64,000 nucleotides of DNA, taken from contig NZ_CP126958.1 in assembly GCF_002871915.2 (NCBI RefSeq), positions 558,001 to 622,000 on the forward strand, given 5' to 3'. Source of the stretch: Aerococcus loyolae. GTDB lineage: Bacteria > Bacillota > Bacilli > Lactobacillales > Aerococcaceae. Shown here piece after piece: positions 15,185 to 25,647 of the stretch (the first letter of the stretch is position 1; each line of letters begins with the position of its first letter). The notes under the pieces were generated by a model. It had not been told where the DNA came from. It saw only the letters and a program-made list of their open reading frames with translations, and ran no database searches. A program made the translations under genes and the position numbers.

Positions 15185-17809
15185 ATGGTTAATAGTCAAA
15201 AACGCTTGGCCGAAAATATAGAAGCGGCTTTAAAACAAGCAGAAAAGTTGGCCATTGATAAAAAACATAAAAATATTGCTATTGCCCATCTCTTTAACTA
15301 TTTAATCGAAGATCAAAATGGTTTTATCTATCGTTTCTTAAAGTCTTTAAATGTGCCAATGAAGGCCATGCAGGCGGAAATTAATCGCGAGTTGGCACGT
15401 ATAGGTAGTGACTATGGCAAAAATCTTAACTACGGTCAGCAATTTTCTAAACATCTCGGCGACCTGCTTCAAGGAGCAGAAGACTACCAAGAAAAGCGAC
15501 AAGCTAACGAAATCGCTAGTCAAGACCTCTTAATGGCCCTATTTGATCTGAAAAACAATGAACTGACCCATTGGTTAAATAATTATGTTAACCGAGCCAG
15601 TGCTCATAAAAAATTAGCTGATTATCAGGAGAGACGGACGGTTGACAGAGATGATGTGAGCTTATCCTTTCCGGCCTTATCCAAGTATGCCCGAAATTTA
15701 AATGCCAGTTACCGTGCGGGTGAAATGGATCCCATTATTGGTCGAGAAAAAGAACTGGCTGATATGGTACTCATCCTATCGCGGCGGTCAAAAAACAACC
15801 CTCTCCTCATTGGAGAAGCTGGCGTCGGTAAAACTGCCTTAGTTGAAGGCTTAGTCCAGCGTATTGAGGAAGATAAGCTGCCTTCCAGCTTAAAGGGCAC
15901 TATTGTTATGGCTTTAGATATTGGAGCTTTGATAGCAGGAGCAAAGTATCGTGGTGATTTTGAAGAACGCCTAAAAGCCGTGCTTGATGAAGTGAGAAGT
16001 TCCCAAGGGAAAATTATTCTCTTTATTGATGAAATCCATACGATTGTGGGAGCCGGAAAGACAGAAGGTGCCATGGATGCCGGTAACTTACTCAAGCCTA
16101 TGTTAGCTCGGGGTGAAATTCATTGTATAGGGGCGACTACCCACCAGGAGTACCACCAATATTTTGAAAAGGACCGTGCCCTGGATCGTCGTTTTCAACG
16201 AATACTTGTTGACCAACCGACTCTAGTGGAGAGTCAGGCAATTCTTAAAGGTTTACAGGCCCAACATGAAAGCTACCACCAGGTTTTTATAGAAGACCAA
16301 GCCATCGAAGCTAGTGTGACTTTAAGTAATCGCTACATGACTGATCGCTACTTACCAGATAAGGCCATCGATGTCTTAGATATTGCTTGTGCGGAAGTAA
16401 GTATGACTCTTAAAGAAGCGCCTGTTAGCTTACTAGCAGCCAAAGAACGGCGCTATCATTTGGAGTTAACCTTAGCCAAGACGCAAACCGCTTCAGACAG
16501 TCAAGCTGATGAAACGGATAAACTTCAACAGGCTCTGTCTAGCGCTCAAAATGAGGAAGCTAGTCTAGAAGAGCAATGGCAAGCAGAAAAAGCTTTGCTT
16601 AAAGACTGGCAAGACTACCGGCAAAATTTATTGCAGACGCGCTTAGACTTGAGGCAAGCCCAAAAAGACTTTGATAGCCAGGCAGTCAAAGTTTTACAAG
16701 AGGAAAAGATTCCTCAGTTAGAAGATAAAATAAAGCGAGTTCAGGCAGACTATCAGACCATTTTAGATGGAAGTGATGGCCCCTTATTAGATCCTTGGGT
16801 AAGGAAGAATGATGTGGCCAAGGTGATTGCCAGACAAACCGGCATCCCAGTGGCCCAAGTGGCCGAACATGAACGGGAAAAATTAATGCATTTAGCTAGC
16901 CGCTTACACCAGCGTATTGTTGGTCAAGATCCAGCTGTTCAAGCCGTTAGTCAGGCAGTTATACGGTCTCGTGCCGATGTCCAAGACCCTAACCGACCTA
17001 TTGGTTCTTTCTTGTTCCTTGGGCCTACTGGGGTAGGTAAGACGGAATTAGCTAAGGCCTTAGCCGATCAGTTATTTAATGATGAAGAAAAAATCATCCG
17101 TTTAGACATGAGTGAATATATGGAAAAGCACAGTGTTGCCCGCTTAGTTGGGGCGCCTCCTGGCTATGTTGGTTATGAAGAAGGGGGACAATTGACAGAA
17201 GCAGTTCGTAGACAGCCCTATGCGGTTATTCTTTTAGATGAAATTGAAAAGGCCCACCGTGATGTCTTTAACCTTTTATTACAAATTCTAGATGATGGCC
17301 GGCTAACAGATAACCAAGGCCAAGTGATTGATTTCAAAAATACTATTTTGATTATGACCAGTAATTTAGGTTCGGATATTCTGCTTGCAGATATGCTTCA
17401 ACATAAAAACAGTGAGATATCGCTTGAAGCTCGTCAAGCAGTAAGTAAGAAACTTCAAGAACATTTCCGACCTGAATTTTTAAACCGGATTGATGATACG
17501 ATTCTTTTCTCTGCCTTATCTAAAGAGAATATGGAGGCAATTGTTGAAAAACTCCTAGACCAGTTGAAAGTCCGCTTAAGTCAGCAAGATATCATCCTGA
17601 CTTATCAAGAGGGCTTAAAGGATTGCTTAGCTGACTCTGCTTATGAACCTGAATTTGGGGCCCGGCCCTTAAAGCGTTTCATTCGCAAACACTTGGAAAC
17701 ACCTCTAGCCGAACGCATCATTAGTGGGCAAATAAAAGCACAAGACCAAGTCAATCTTTCTTATGATAAGGACTCTGAACAAGTGACTTTTAAAGTCAAA
17801 GAAAAATAA
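15185..17809 (+). CDS. clpB: ClpB-type AAA+ disaggregase, first paralogue
   Basis: 874 residues. N-terminal Clp repeat domain about 1-145. First AAA+ domain with Walker A GEAGVGKTALVEG near residue 212 and Walker [16 protein letters not shown] near 278. Long coiled-coil middle domain about 410-530, which marks ClpB rather than ClpC. Second AAA+ domain with Walker [15 protein letters not shown] near 614 and Walker [12 protein letters not shown]. No tyrosine-IGF-type loop for ClpP docking was noticed. It probably resolves protein aggregates with DnaK. The ribosome site AAAGGAGG precedes it. No CtsR or CIRCE element was found upstream, unlike the next gene. It has its own terminator and is diverged from, yet co-linear with, the second copy. 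Confidence 0.85.
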   Translation: MVNSQKRLAENIEAALKQAEKLAIDKKHKNIAIAHLFNYLIEDQNGFIYRFLKSLNVPMKAMQAEINRELARIGSDYGKNLNYGQQFSKHLGDLLQGAEDYQEKRQANEIASQDLLMALFDLKNNELTHWLNNYVNRASAHKKLADYQERRTVDRDDVSLSFPALSKYARNLNASYRAGEMDPIIGREKELADMVLILSRRSKNNPLLIGEAGVGKTALVEGLVQRIEEDKLPSSLKGTIVMALDIGALIAGAKYRGDFEERLKAVLDEVRSSQGKIILFIDEIHTIVGAGKTEGAMDAGNLLKPMLARGEIHCIGATTHQEYHQYFEKDRALDRRFQRILVDQPTLVESQAILKGLQAQHESYHQVFIEDQAIEASVTLSNRYMTDRYLPDKAIDVLDIACAEVSMTLKEAPVSLLAAKERRYHLELTLAKTQTASDSQADETDKLQQALSSAQNEEASLEEQWQAEKALLKDWQDYRQNLLQTRLDLRQAQKDFDSQAVKVLQEEKIPQLEDKIKRVQADYQTILDGSDGPLLDPWVRKNDVAKVIARQTGIPVAQVAEHEREKLMHLASRLHQRIVGQDPAVQAVSQAVIRSRADVQDPNRPIGSFLFLGPTGVGKTELAKALADQLFNDEEKIIRLDMSEYMEKHSVARLVGAPPGYVGYEEGGQLTEAVRRQPYAVILLDEIEKAHRDVFNLLLQILDDGRLTDNQGQVIDFKNTILIMTSNLGSDILLADMLQHKNSEISLEARQAVSKKLQEHFRPEFLNRIDDTILFSALSKENMEAIVEKLLDQLKVRLSQQDIILTYQEGLKDCLADSAYEPEFGARPLKRFIRKHLETPLAERIISGQIKAQDQVNLSYDKDSEQVTFKVKEK

Positions 17810-17813
17810 AAGC

Positions 17814-17848
17814 AAGGAGCTGTGACGCAGATAGCACAGCTCCTTTTT
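17814..17848 (+). terminator. Terminator between the two clpB genes
   Basis: Arms AAGGAGCTGTG and CACAGCTCCTT around ACGCAGATAG, followed by TTT. It separates the two transcription units. Confidence 0.9.
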
Positions 17849-17873
17849 GTCTTCTAGGAAGATAAATAAAATA

Positions 17874-17890
17874 TTTGACTAAGTTTGACT
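17874..17890. promoter_or_regulatory. CtsR operator
   Basis: TTTGACT-AAG-TTTGACT is a perfect heptad direct repeat with three-base spacing, the reverse complement of the known CtsR box (RGTCAAA-NNN-RGTCAAA). It sits just upstream of the -35 box of the second clpB gene. Confidence 0.88.
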
Positions 17891-17897
17891 AAATAAG

Positions 17898-17926
17898 TTG
17901 ATCAATACTGACCAATATGTTATAAT
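17898..17926 (+). promoter_or_regulatory. Promoter of the second clpB gene
   Basis: -35 TTGATC (17898-17903), 17-base spacer, -10 TATAAT (17921-17926). Directly downstream of the CtsR box, which predicts heat/misfolding-induced expression by CtsR release. Confidence 0.75.
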
Positions 17927-17984
17927 AGTTAGTGTAAAGGTTAAAAGATACCTTTAAAATGAATGAATCAAAGGAGCGAAGAGA

Positions 17985-20603
17985 ATGAATAATATGGAAA
18001 TGACAAGGAGTTTACAAGAAGCTCTTGCAAATGCGCAACAAATTGCGATGACAAGACATCATCAAGAAATCTCGATTCCGCATCTCTTCAAAGCATTAGT
18101 ACAATCTGGACAATTTGCTTATAATTTTTATCATCAAATGAATATTCCAATGGACGAACTCGATAAGGAACTTGACCGTGAATTGGATAGTATTGCTGTA
18201 GTGAATGGCAGCAATGTGCAATACGGACAAAGTATTTCGCGTTCCCTAGCAGAATTATTGCAAACCGCCCAAGAAGAGGCCCAAGGATTCCAAGATGAAT
18301 ACTTGTCTACTGAAATTCTATTACTAAGTCTTTTTAAATTGAACTATCTCGACCTGACTAAATGGTTGTCTACTTATATAAGTTATGACCAAGTGAAGGA
18401 TAAGATCAAAGACTTGAGAAAGGGTGATCGCGTGACCTCACAAAACGCTGAAGAAAATTATGATTCCCTGGAAAAATATGGGAGCGACTTAACCGCGATT
18501 GCTAGAGAAGGGAAAATGGATCCTATTATCGGCCGTGACGATGAAATTCGTGACGTTATCCGGATTCTCTCTAGAAAAACCAAGAATAACCCTGTCCTGA
18601 TTGGGGAACCGGGTGTTGGTAAGACCGCGGTTGTAGAAGGCTTGGCTCAAAGAATCGTCAAAGGTGACGTGCCAAGTAACTTACGTGATAAGACCATCTT
18701 TTCCCTAGACATGGGTTCCTTATTAGCCGGAGCCAAGTATCGGGGTGAATTTGAAGAACGCTTGAAAGCAGTTCTGAATGAAATTAAGAAGTCAGATGGA
18801 GAAATTATCCTCTTTATTGACGAAATCCACACCATTGTGGGTGCGGGTAAGGCAGAAGGGGCTATGGATGCTGGTAACCTCTTAAAACCGATGTTAGCCC
18901 GGGGTGAGTTGCACTGTATTGGGGCCACTACCCTAGATGAATACCGGGAATACATGGAAACCGATAAGGCCTTAGAGCGTCGTTTCCAAAAGGTCCTCGT
19001 CAATGAGCCGACTGTCGAAGATACCATCTCCATCTTACGTGGTTTGAGAGAAAGTTTTGAAAACCACCACCATGTTAAAATTCATGACCAAGCCTTGGTA
19101 ACGGCGGCTGAATTATCTGATCGTTACATTACTGACCGCTACCTTCCTGATAAGGCTATTGACCTAGTCGATGAAGCCAGTGCTGAAATTCGTGTAGAAA
19201 TGAATTCTATGCCGACAGAACTTGACCAACAACGGCGCCGTCAATTGCAATTAGAAATTGAAGAAGAGGCCTTAAAAGAGGAAGATGATCCTGCTTCTAA
19301 GGAACGTTTAGAAGAATTGCAAAAAGAACTAGCTGAAGTCCGTGAAAAGACTAACCAACTGACCTTGGAATGGGAAGATGAAAAGGCTTCTCTCAGTCAT
19401 ATCCAAGACAAACGCCAAGAAATTGACGATGCTAAACGGCAATTAGAAATTGCTCAAAATAATTATGACTTAGAAAAAGCCGCTCAATTACAACATGGGA
19501 CCCTACCTAAATTGGCTAAAGAATTAGAAGACATGGAAGAAAAATACGAAGCTGAAGCCAGCGGTAAACCCAGCCTGGTCCAAGAATCGGTAACCGAGGA
19601 CCAAATTGAAGAAGTGGTTTCTCGTCAAACCGGTATCCCAGTGACTAAGTTAGCCCAAAATGAACGGGAAAAATTACTTGACCTGGCTGACCGTTTACAT
19701 GTACGGGTAATCGGCCAAGACCAAGCCGTTAATAGTGTGACTGATACGGTGCTCCGTTCTCGGGCAGGTATTCAAGACCCTAACCGGCCTTTAGGTTCCT
19801 TCCTCTTCTTAGGACCAACCGGGGTAGGTAAGACGGAACTGGCTAAGGCTTTGGCTGAGCAAGTCTTTGACTCTGAAGATAACATGATCCGTATCGATAT
19901 GAGTGAATACATGGAGAAAGCCAATGTGTCTCGTTTAGTCGGGGCTTCACCTGGCTACATCGGTTATGAAGAAGGGGGACAATTAACTGAAGCAGTCCGC
20001 CGTCATCCTTATTCTGTTGTCCTCTTGGATGAAATTGAAAAAGCCCATAGTGATGTTTATAACATCCTCCTCCAAATCCTTGATGATGGTCGTTTGACAG
20101 ATGGTCAAGGCCGGACAGTGGACTTTAAGAACACCATTATTATCATGACCAGTAATATCGGATCTGACTTACTCTTAGAAGACGCTAAAGATGGAAATAC
20201 TTCAGAAATATCTACCGAGGCTCGAGACAAAGTCAAAGAACGCCTTTATAGCTATTTCAAACCTGAATTTCTTAACCGGATTGATGATATTATCCTCTTT
20301 ACGCCATTGTCACAAGACAATATGCATGGTATTGTTGCCAAGATGCTGGCAGGGCTCAATAAACGTCTCAAAGATCAACACATTCAATTGCAATTTAGTG
20401 ATGATTTAATTGATTGGATTGCTGAGACCGCCTATGAACCTGAATTTGGTGCCCGTCCACTCCGTCGCTTTATCACCAATGAAGTGGAAACGCCGTTGGC
20501 TCGCGCTATAATCGCCGGAGATGTCGCCGCTGGCCAAGAGGTTGAAGTCCACTATGACAAGGACCAAGACCGGGCCAGCTTTGAAAAAATCAAAGATGCC
20601 TAA
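17985..20603 (+). CDS. clpB: ClpB-type AAA+ disaggregase, CtsR-controlled paralogue
   Basis: 872 residues with the full ClpB plan. N-terminal Clp domain about 1-145. AAA1 with [13 protein letters not shown] near 206 and [15 protein letters not shown] near 271. Coiled-coil middle domain about 405-530, rich in Glu/Lys heptads. AAA2 with [14 protein letters not shown] near 611 and [19 protein letters not shown] precedes the ATG. The CtsR box and consensus promoter upstream mark this as the stress-induced copy. Glu-rich codon use and motif conservation are closer to standard Lactobacillales ClpB than the first copy, so this is likely the ancestral gene. An IS follows about 45 bases after the stop. 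Confidence 0.92.
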   Translation: MNNMEMTRSLQEALANAQQIAMTRHHQEISIPHLFKALVQSGQFAYNFYHQMNIPMDELDKELDRELDSIAVVNGSNVQYGQSISRSLAELLQTAQEEAQGFQDEYLSTEILLLSLFKLNYLDLTKWLSTYISYDQVKDKIKDLRKGDRVTSQNAEENYDSLEKYGSDLTAIAREGKMDPIIGRDDEIRDVIRILSRKTKNNPVLIGEPGVGKTAVVEGLAQRIVKGDVPSNLRDKTIFSLDMGSLLAGAKYRGEFEERLKAVLNEIKKSDGEIILFIDEIHTIVGAGKAEGAMDAGNLLKPMLARGELHCIGATTLDEYREYMETDKALERRFQKVLVNEPTVEDTISILRGLRESFENHHHVKIHDQALVTAAELSDRYITDRYLPDKAIDLVDEASAEIRVEMNSMPTELDQQRRRQLQLEIEEEALKEEDDPASKERLEELQKELAEVREKTNQLTLEWEDEKASLSHIQDKRQEIDDAKRQLEIAQNNYDLEKAAQLQHGTLPKLAKELEDMEEKYEAEASGKPSLVQESVTEDQIEEVVSRQTGIPVTKLAQNEREKLLDLADRLHVRVIGQDQAVNSVTDTVLRSRAGIQDPNRPLGSFLFLGPTGVGKTELAKALAEQVFDSEDNMIRIDMSEYMEKANVSRLVGASPGYIGYEEGGQLTEAVRRHPYSVVLLDEIEKAHSDVYNILLQILDDGRLTDGQGRTVDFKNTIIIMTSNIGSDLLLEDAKDGNTSEISTEARDKVKERLYSYFKPEFLNRIDDIILFTPLSQDNMHGIVAKMLAGLNKRLKDQHIQLQFSDDLIDWIAETAYEPEFGARPLRRFITNEVETPLARAIIAGDVAAGQEVEVHYDKDQDRASFEKIKDA

Positions 20604-20787
20604 GCGAATGAATAGCGATTAATAGAAGAAATAATGATGAAAGGAGGCTGGGACAAAAGTCTCAAAACAAAAAGGGTTAAGAAGTTAGTTTTCACTAATT
20701 TCTTAACCCTTTTACTTAAAATTAGGTATTAAAAAAGCACCCTGTTATAATATTAGTAACCACACTAAAGATTAAGGGGTGCTTCTT

Positions 20788-22317
20788 ATGTACATACAAT
20801 ATAACATGAATCAAACAACACTTCCACTAGAATTATCTGCATGTATCGATCCAGATCATATTGTATTTTCAATCTATAATTTTATTGAGTCTCTGGATGA
20901 AAAATACTTTGAAAGCTTCAGTACGCAGGACGGCCGCCCTGCCTATCATCCAAAGCCTTTAATCATGGCACTTCTATATGCTTATAGTAAAGGCGTATTT
21001 AGCGGAAGAAAAATAGAGGAACTGATGGTTGAAAATTTACCCATGCAGTGGCTAGTCGCTCAACAAGTTATTAGCTATCGAACGATTAATCGCTTCCGTT
21101 CTTCAGAAAATTGCAGATCTTTATTAGAAAATCTATTCGTTGAGTTTACCACTCAGTTAAAGTTAGAGAAATTAATTCATTTAGAAAATTGCTTTATCGA
21201 TGGAACTAAAATTGAAGCGAATGCCAATAAATATTCTTTTGTTTGGAAAAAGGCAACTGAAAAATATGCAGAACGATTAAAAGTGACCTCACGTGAATAT
21301 TACTTTAATGAAATTCAACCGATGGTTGATGCCGGCATCCAATATGATGAAAATTTAGATCTAGAAGAAACGATGCTTCAAGAGATATCTAAAGTGCTTA
21401 AGGAAGAAATCGATAAACTCACTGAAGATATTGAGGAAACTCCTGTAAAAGGGCCGGATCAACGTAAACAAGAACGTCGTCGTTTGAAAAAACATTACCG
21501 TAAAGTGAGTCAAGATTTTCTACCTCGCAAACAAAAGTATGCCAAACAGTTTGAAACATTTAACGGAAGAAATAGCTATTCAAAAACAGATCCTGATGCT
21601 ACGTTCATGCGAATGAAAGATGACCATATGATGAATGGGCAATTGAAAGCGGGATATAATATCCAAGTAGCGACTGAAAACCAATTTGTCCTTCATTATG
21701 ATATTTTCCACAATCCGACGGATACGCGGACTTTACAACCCTTTGTTGAAAGTTTTCCTAATTCCCCGAAATGCATTGTAGCTGATGCTGGTTATGGTAG
21801 CGAAGAAAACCTTACTTATTTAGATAACCATAAAATTAACCATTTGATTAAATACAATCGGTTTGATAAAGAGCAGAAAAAGAAACATAAAAAATCAGCT
21901 AAAAATATGGATAATTGGAGTTACGATAAGCAAAGTAATACTTTCACACATCCTGATGGCACGGTTTATTTCTTTAGTCATCTCCAAAAACGAAAAAATA
22001 AAATGAGTGGTTATATTTCTGAAATTCAGGTTTATAAGCCTTTGGATCCAGAAAATGCGCCGCAAAAGGCGCTTTACTATAATAAAAACTATCAGGAATT
22101 AAAGAATATAGAAACACAGAAGCTTTTATCTGAAGAAGGATCTAGGCTCTTTTCCAAACGGAAAATTGACGTTGAACCAGTTTTTGGCCAGATAAAGGCT
22201 ATTTTAGGGTTCACTCGATTTAACCTCAGAGGGAAAACAAAGGTTAAAACTGATGTTGGATTGGCCTTCATGGCCAATAATTTGAAAAAATATAGCAAAA
22301 TAAAAGCAAGAAAATAA
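20788..22317 (+). CDS. IS1182-family transposase
   Basis: 509 residues from the ATG at 20788, with AAGGGGTG upstream. The N-terminal domain (about 1-130) carries the YHPKPLIMALLYAYSKGVFSGR region typical of DUF772-type IS1182/IS5-superfamily transposases. The DDE-type catalytic core has DGTKIEANANKYSFVWKK near 145, DAGYGSEENLTYL near 332, and a C-terminal EPVFGQIKAILGF near 467 holding the likely catalytic Glu. A charged coiled stretch lies near 195-240. It appears intact, with no frameshift. Promoter -10 TATAAT near 20744 lies between the left hairpin and the gene. Confidence 0.88.
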   Translation: MYIQYNMNQTTLPLELSACIDPDHIVFSIYNFIESLDEKYFESFSTQDGRPAYHPKPLIMALLYAYSKGVFSGRKIEELMVENLPMQWLVAQQVISYRTINRFRSSENCRSLLENLFVEFTTQLKLEKLIHLENCFIDGTKIEANANKYSFVWKKATEKYAERLKVTSREYYFNEIQPMVDAGIQYDENLDLEETMLQEISKVLKEEIDKLTEDIEETPVKGPDQRKQERRRLKKHYRKVSQDFLPRKQKYAKQFETFNGRNSYSKTDPDATFMRMKDDHMMNGQLKAGYNIQVATENQFVLHYDIFHNPTDTRTLQPFVESFPNSPKCIVADAGYGSEENLTYLDNHKINHLIKYNRFDKEQKKKHKKSAKNMDNWSYDKQSNTFTHPDGTVYFFSHLQKRKNKMSGYISEIQVYKPLDPENAPQKALYYNKNYQELKNIETQKLLSEEGSRLFSKRKIDVEPVFGQIKAILGFTRFNLRGKTKVKTDVGLAFMANNLKKYSKIKARK

Positions 22318-22364
22318 GAGAATCTACAAATCACGCTTAAGTAATTTGTAGATTCTCTTTTTTT
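22318..22364 (+). terminator. Transposase terminator
   Basis: Arms AGAGAATCTACAAAT and ATTTGTAGATTCTCT around CACGCTTAAGTA, then TTTTTTT. Confidence 0.9.
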
Positions 22365-22529
22365 TATAGTCCGTAGACTTTTGTCCCAGACTCTTTTTTA
22401 TTAATTACTAGCTTTGAGGAAAAACTAGTAAAGACAATTTCCTTTTTCAATGGCCTAGTCCTAGTTAAATGCTGAAATCTTTGCTAAAATAGTCTTGTTC
22501 ATTATTTTTTCTTAGTTAGAAAGGTGTAG

Positions 22530-23672
<1,143 letters not shown>

Positions 23673-23709
23673 TATAATTGAGTTAATAAATAGATGGAGG
23701 TTATAACTT

Positions 23710-24093
23710 ATGGTAAGTATTTTATTATATATTGTGATTATTGGTGCGATGATGTATTTCTTAATGATTCGTCCTGCCAAGAAGCAACAAGAACAAAAGA
23801 AACAAATGATGGATAGTTTAACTGTTGGTGATGAAGTGGTGATGATTTCAGGTTTGCACGGGGTAGTCTCTGAAATTGATGAAGCTAATAATACAGTAAC
23901 TCTAGACGTTGAGGGCGTTTTCTTAGTTTTTGAACGCGCTAGTGTGGCTCAAATTAAAAACCATCAAGCGGGTACTGGCCAAACTCCGACCCAAGAAGAA
24001 GATGTTCAAGCGGACAGTAATGACGATGAAACGGTTGATGTGGTGACTACTGATGAAGATACGATCCTAATCAAGGATGAGGATGAGCAATAA
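23710..24093 (+). CDS. yajC: Preprotein translocase subunit YajC
   Basis: 127 residues. One N-terminal transmembrane helix (about 3-20, ending MYFLMIRPAKKQQEQKK) then the small YajC domain with VGDEVVMISGLHGVV near residue 41. A very acidic tail follows from about 95. YajC joins SecDF in the holotranslocon at the membrane. Placement after tgt and before comN matches the Bacillus tgt-yrbF-comN-secDF neighbourhood, although secDF is absent here. Confidence 0.92.
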   Translation: MVSILLYIVIIGAMMYFLMIRPAKKQQEQKKQMMDSLTVGDEVVMISGLHGVVSEIDEANNTVTLDVEGVFLVFERASVAQIKNHQAGTGQTPTQEEDVQADSNDDETVDVVTTDEDTILIKDEDEQ

Positions 24094-24095
24094 TT

Positions 24096-24389
24096 GTGAA
24101 GAAGACGAACAATAGCTTGTCCAAATGGCAAAGTTTATTAATTCAGCCGCTTTGTCAAAAGAAGGCGCGCGAGTTTAAACGAGCGGGTTATCCGAAAATC
24201 AGCCGTCAAGATGTCGAAAAATATTTTACTGACTTTGCTTGGAAACACCAATTGCCGGCTTCTTACCAGGAACGTAAGCAAGCCATTAAGCAACTGACGA
24301 TTAATCAATATTTTGATTACTTGCAATTGGAGGCAACGGTCTATGATGTCCCTTCATTAGACCACATCGATATCCAAAGTCTATTGTAA
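24096..24389 (+). CDS. comN: ComN-like post-transcriptional regulator
   Basis: 97 residues from a GTG at 24096, two bases after the yajC stop; a modest GGATGAG lies upstream. All helical and basic, without a signal or membrane segment. Its length, SRQDVEKYF and YFDYLQLEA segments, and its place next to yajC match the Bacillus ComN/YrzD family. There ComN affects stability or polar location of the comE transcript. The function here is inferred from family and context; only a weak terminator follows. Confidence 0.7.
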   Translation: MKKTNNSLSKWQSLLIQPLCQKKAREFKRAGYPKISRQDVEKYFTDFAWKHQLPASYQERKQAIKQLTINQYFDYLQLEATVYDVPSLDHIDIQSLL

Positions 24390-24396
24390 TGCTTAA

Positions 24397-24425
24397 TTAG
24401 GTTGGGTGAGAGCTCAGCCTTTTTA
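24397..24425 (+). terminator. Weak terminator after comN
   Basis: GGTTGGGT / AGCTCAGCC pairs with several G-U wobbles, followed by TTTTTATTTT. Confidence 0.5.
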
Positions 24426-24509
24426 TTTTGGTTTGCAAAAGTGCCATCATGAAAGCAGGGGCTAAATTTATGCTATGATAATTTTATTAAGGAGACGAGG
24501 AGGTGACTT

Positions 24510-25628
24510 ATGCGTCGTATTGGTGTTTTAGAATTTAGGGAGCCTAAAATCGATCCGTCAAGAAAAATTCTTCACGTGGATATGGATGCCTTCTATGCTT
24601 CAATTGAACAACGTGATCATCCCCATCTTCGGGGTAAACCGGTCATCATAGCCCAGCATCCTAAAGAAAACAGTGGCAAGGGTGTAGTGGCCACGGCGAG
24701 CTATGAAGCGCGAAAATTTGGCGTGCATTCTGCTATGAGTGCTAGTGAAGCCTACCGCCTATGTCCCCAAGCTTACTTTGTGAAGGGCAATAAAGATTAT
24801 TACCGCAAAGTCGGTGAAGATGTCCGTGATATTTTTCGAGAATATACTGATATTATTGAACCTCTTTCTATCGATGAAGCTTTTCTGGATGTGACTAATA
24901 ACCATTACCAACTCCTCTATGCCATGGATGTGGCAGAGCGGATTCAAAAGGATATCTATCATAAACTGGGCATCACCTGTAGTATTGGGGTATCCTATAA
25001 TAAATTTATCGCAAAATTAGCCTCTGATTTTCATAAACCGCATGGCATGACCATCATTACGCCAAAACGGGCGCTTGCTTTTTTAGAAGAACTTCCCATT
25101 GAAAAGTTTTACGGTATTGGTAAGCGCACCAGTGAAAAAATGCATGAGTTAAATATTTATAAGGGAAAAGATCTCAAGCAATTGTCCCAAGAGGATTGTA
25201 TTAAATATTTCGGTAAGGCGGGCATTGTCCTATACGAGCGGGTTAGGGGAGTGGATGACCGTCCCGTTAAAGCACGGACCAATCGTAAGTCCAATGGCAC
25301 GGAAACGACCCTATATCCCTTTCTTTACCATGATGACCAAGTTAATGAAGTCTTAAGACATCTTGCCCAGAAGGTAGCTAATAGCCTGCAAGACAAAAAT
25401 ATCCAAGGGCAAACAGTGACTTTGAAATTCCGCTATGGCAATTTTGAAACCACCACCCGCCAGCGGGCCTTGAAGGATCCGATTAATTCTTATGATGATA
25501 TTTATTTTCATGCCCAAGACTTGTGGGAACAATATGGTGATGTTAGCCAAGGGGTTCGATTACTAGGTATAACCTTGAGTGATTTATTAACCGTGGATTT
25601 TGAAAATATCCGGCTACCCTTGTATTAG
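24510..25628 (+). CDS. dinB: DNA polymerase IV (Y-family)
   Basis: 372 residues. Error-prone translesion polymerase. Palm catalytic motifs are VDMDAFYASIEQRDHP near residue 24 and SIDEAFLDV near 120. Helix-hairpin-helix region about 190-220 and little-finger domain about 260-365. No obvious C-terminal beta-clamp pentapeptide QxxLF-type sequence; the end reads ENIRLPLY-like, with LPLY as a possible weak variant. The ATG has GAGGAGGTGA upstream. It stands alone between yajC-comN and ytoI, with a 19-base gap to ytoI, so shared transcription is possible. No LexA box was noticed. Confidence 0.93.
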   Translation: MRRIGVLEFREPKIDPSRKILHVDMDAFYASIEQRDHPHLRGKPVIIAQHPKENSGKGVVATASYEARKFGVHSAMSASEAYRLCPQAYFVKGNKDYYRKVGEDVRDIFREYTDIIEPLSIDEAFLDVTNNHYQLLYAMDVAERIQKDIYHKLGITCSIGVSYNKFIAKLASDFHKPHGMTIITPKRALAFLEELPIEKFYGIGKRTSEKMHELNIYKGKDLKQLSQEDCIKYFGKAGIVLYERVRGVDDRPVKARTNRKSNGTETTLYPFLYHDDQVNEVLRHLAQKVANSLQDKNIQGQTVTLKFRYGNFETTTRQRALKDPINSYDDIYFHAQDLWEQYGDVSQGVRLLGITLSDLLTVDFENIRLPLY

Positions 25629-25647
25629 TGAACGAAGAGGAAGAAAA

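Larger units (their letters stand above)
20649..22389 (+). mobile_element. IS1182-family insertion sequence inserted in a terminator-like hairpin
   Basis: Ends are 15-bp perfect inverted repeats, CTGGGACAAAAGTCT (20649-20663) and its complement (22375-22389), giving 1,741 bases. Inside lies a strong left hairpin (AAAGGGTTAAGAA / TTTCTTAACCCTTT, 20672-20713) that would block read-in transcription. Next come one transposase gene and a right terminator (22318-22364). Flanking bases GAG-G on the left and A-CTCTTTTTT on the right would rebuild a terminator if the IS were removed. That suggests the IS entered, or replaced, the clpB terminator hairpin. No simple target duplication is seen. Confidence 0.82.

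Noticed and set aside
15185..17809. First Clp gene as ClpC or ClpE
   Set aside because: The long coiled-coil middle domain of about 120 residues fits ClpB; ClpC has a short one and ClpE a zinc finger.
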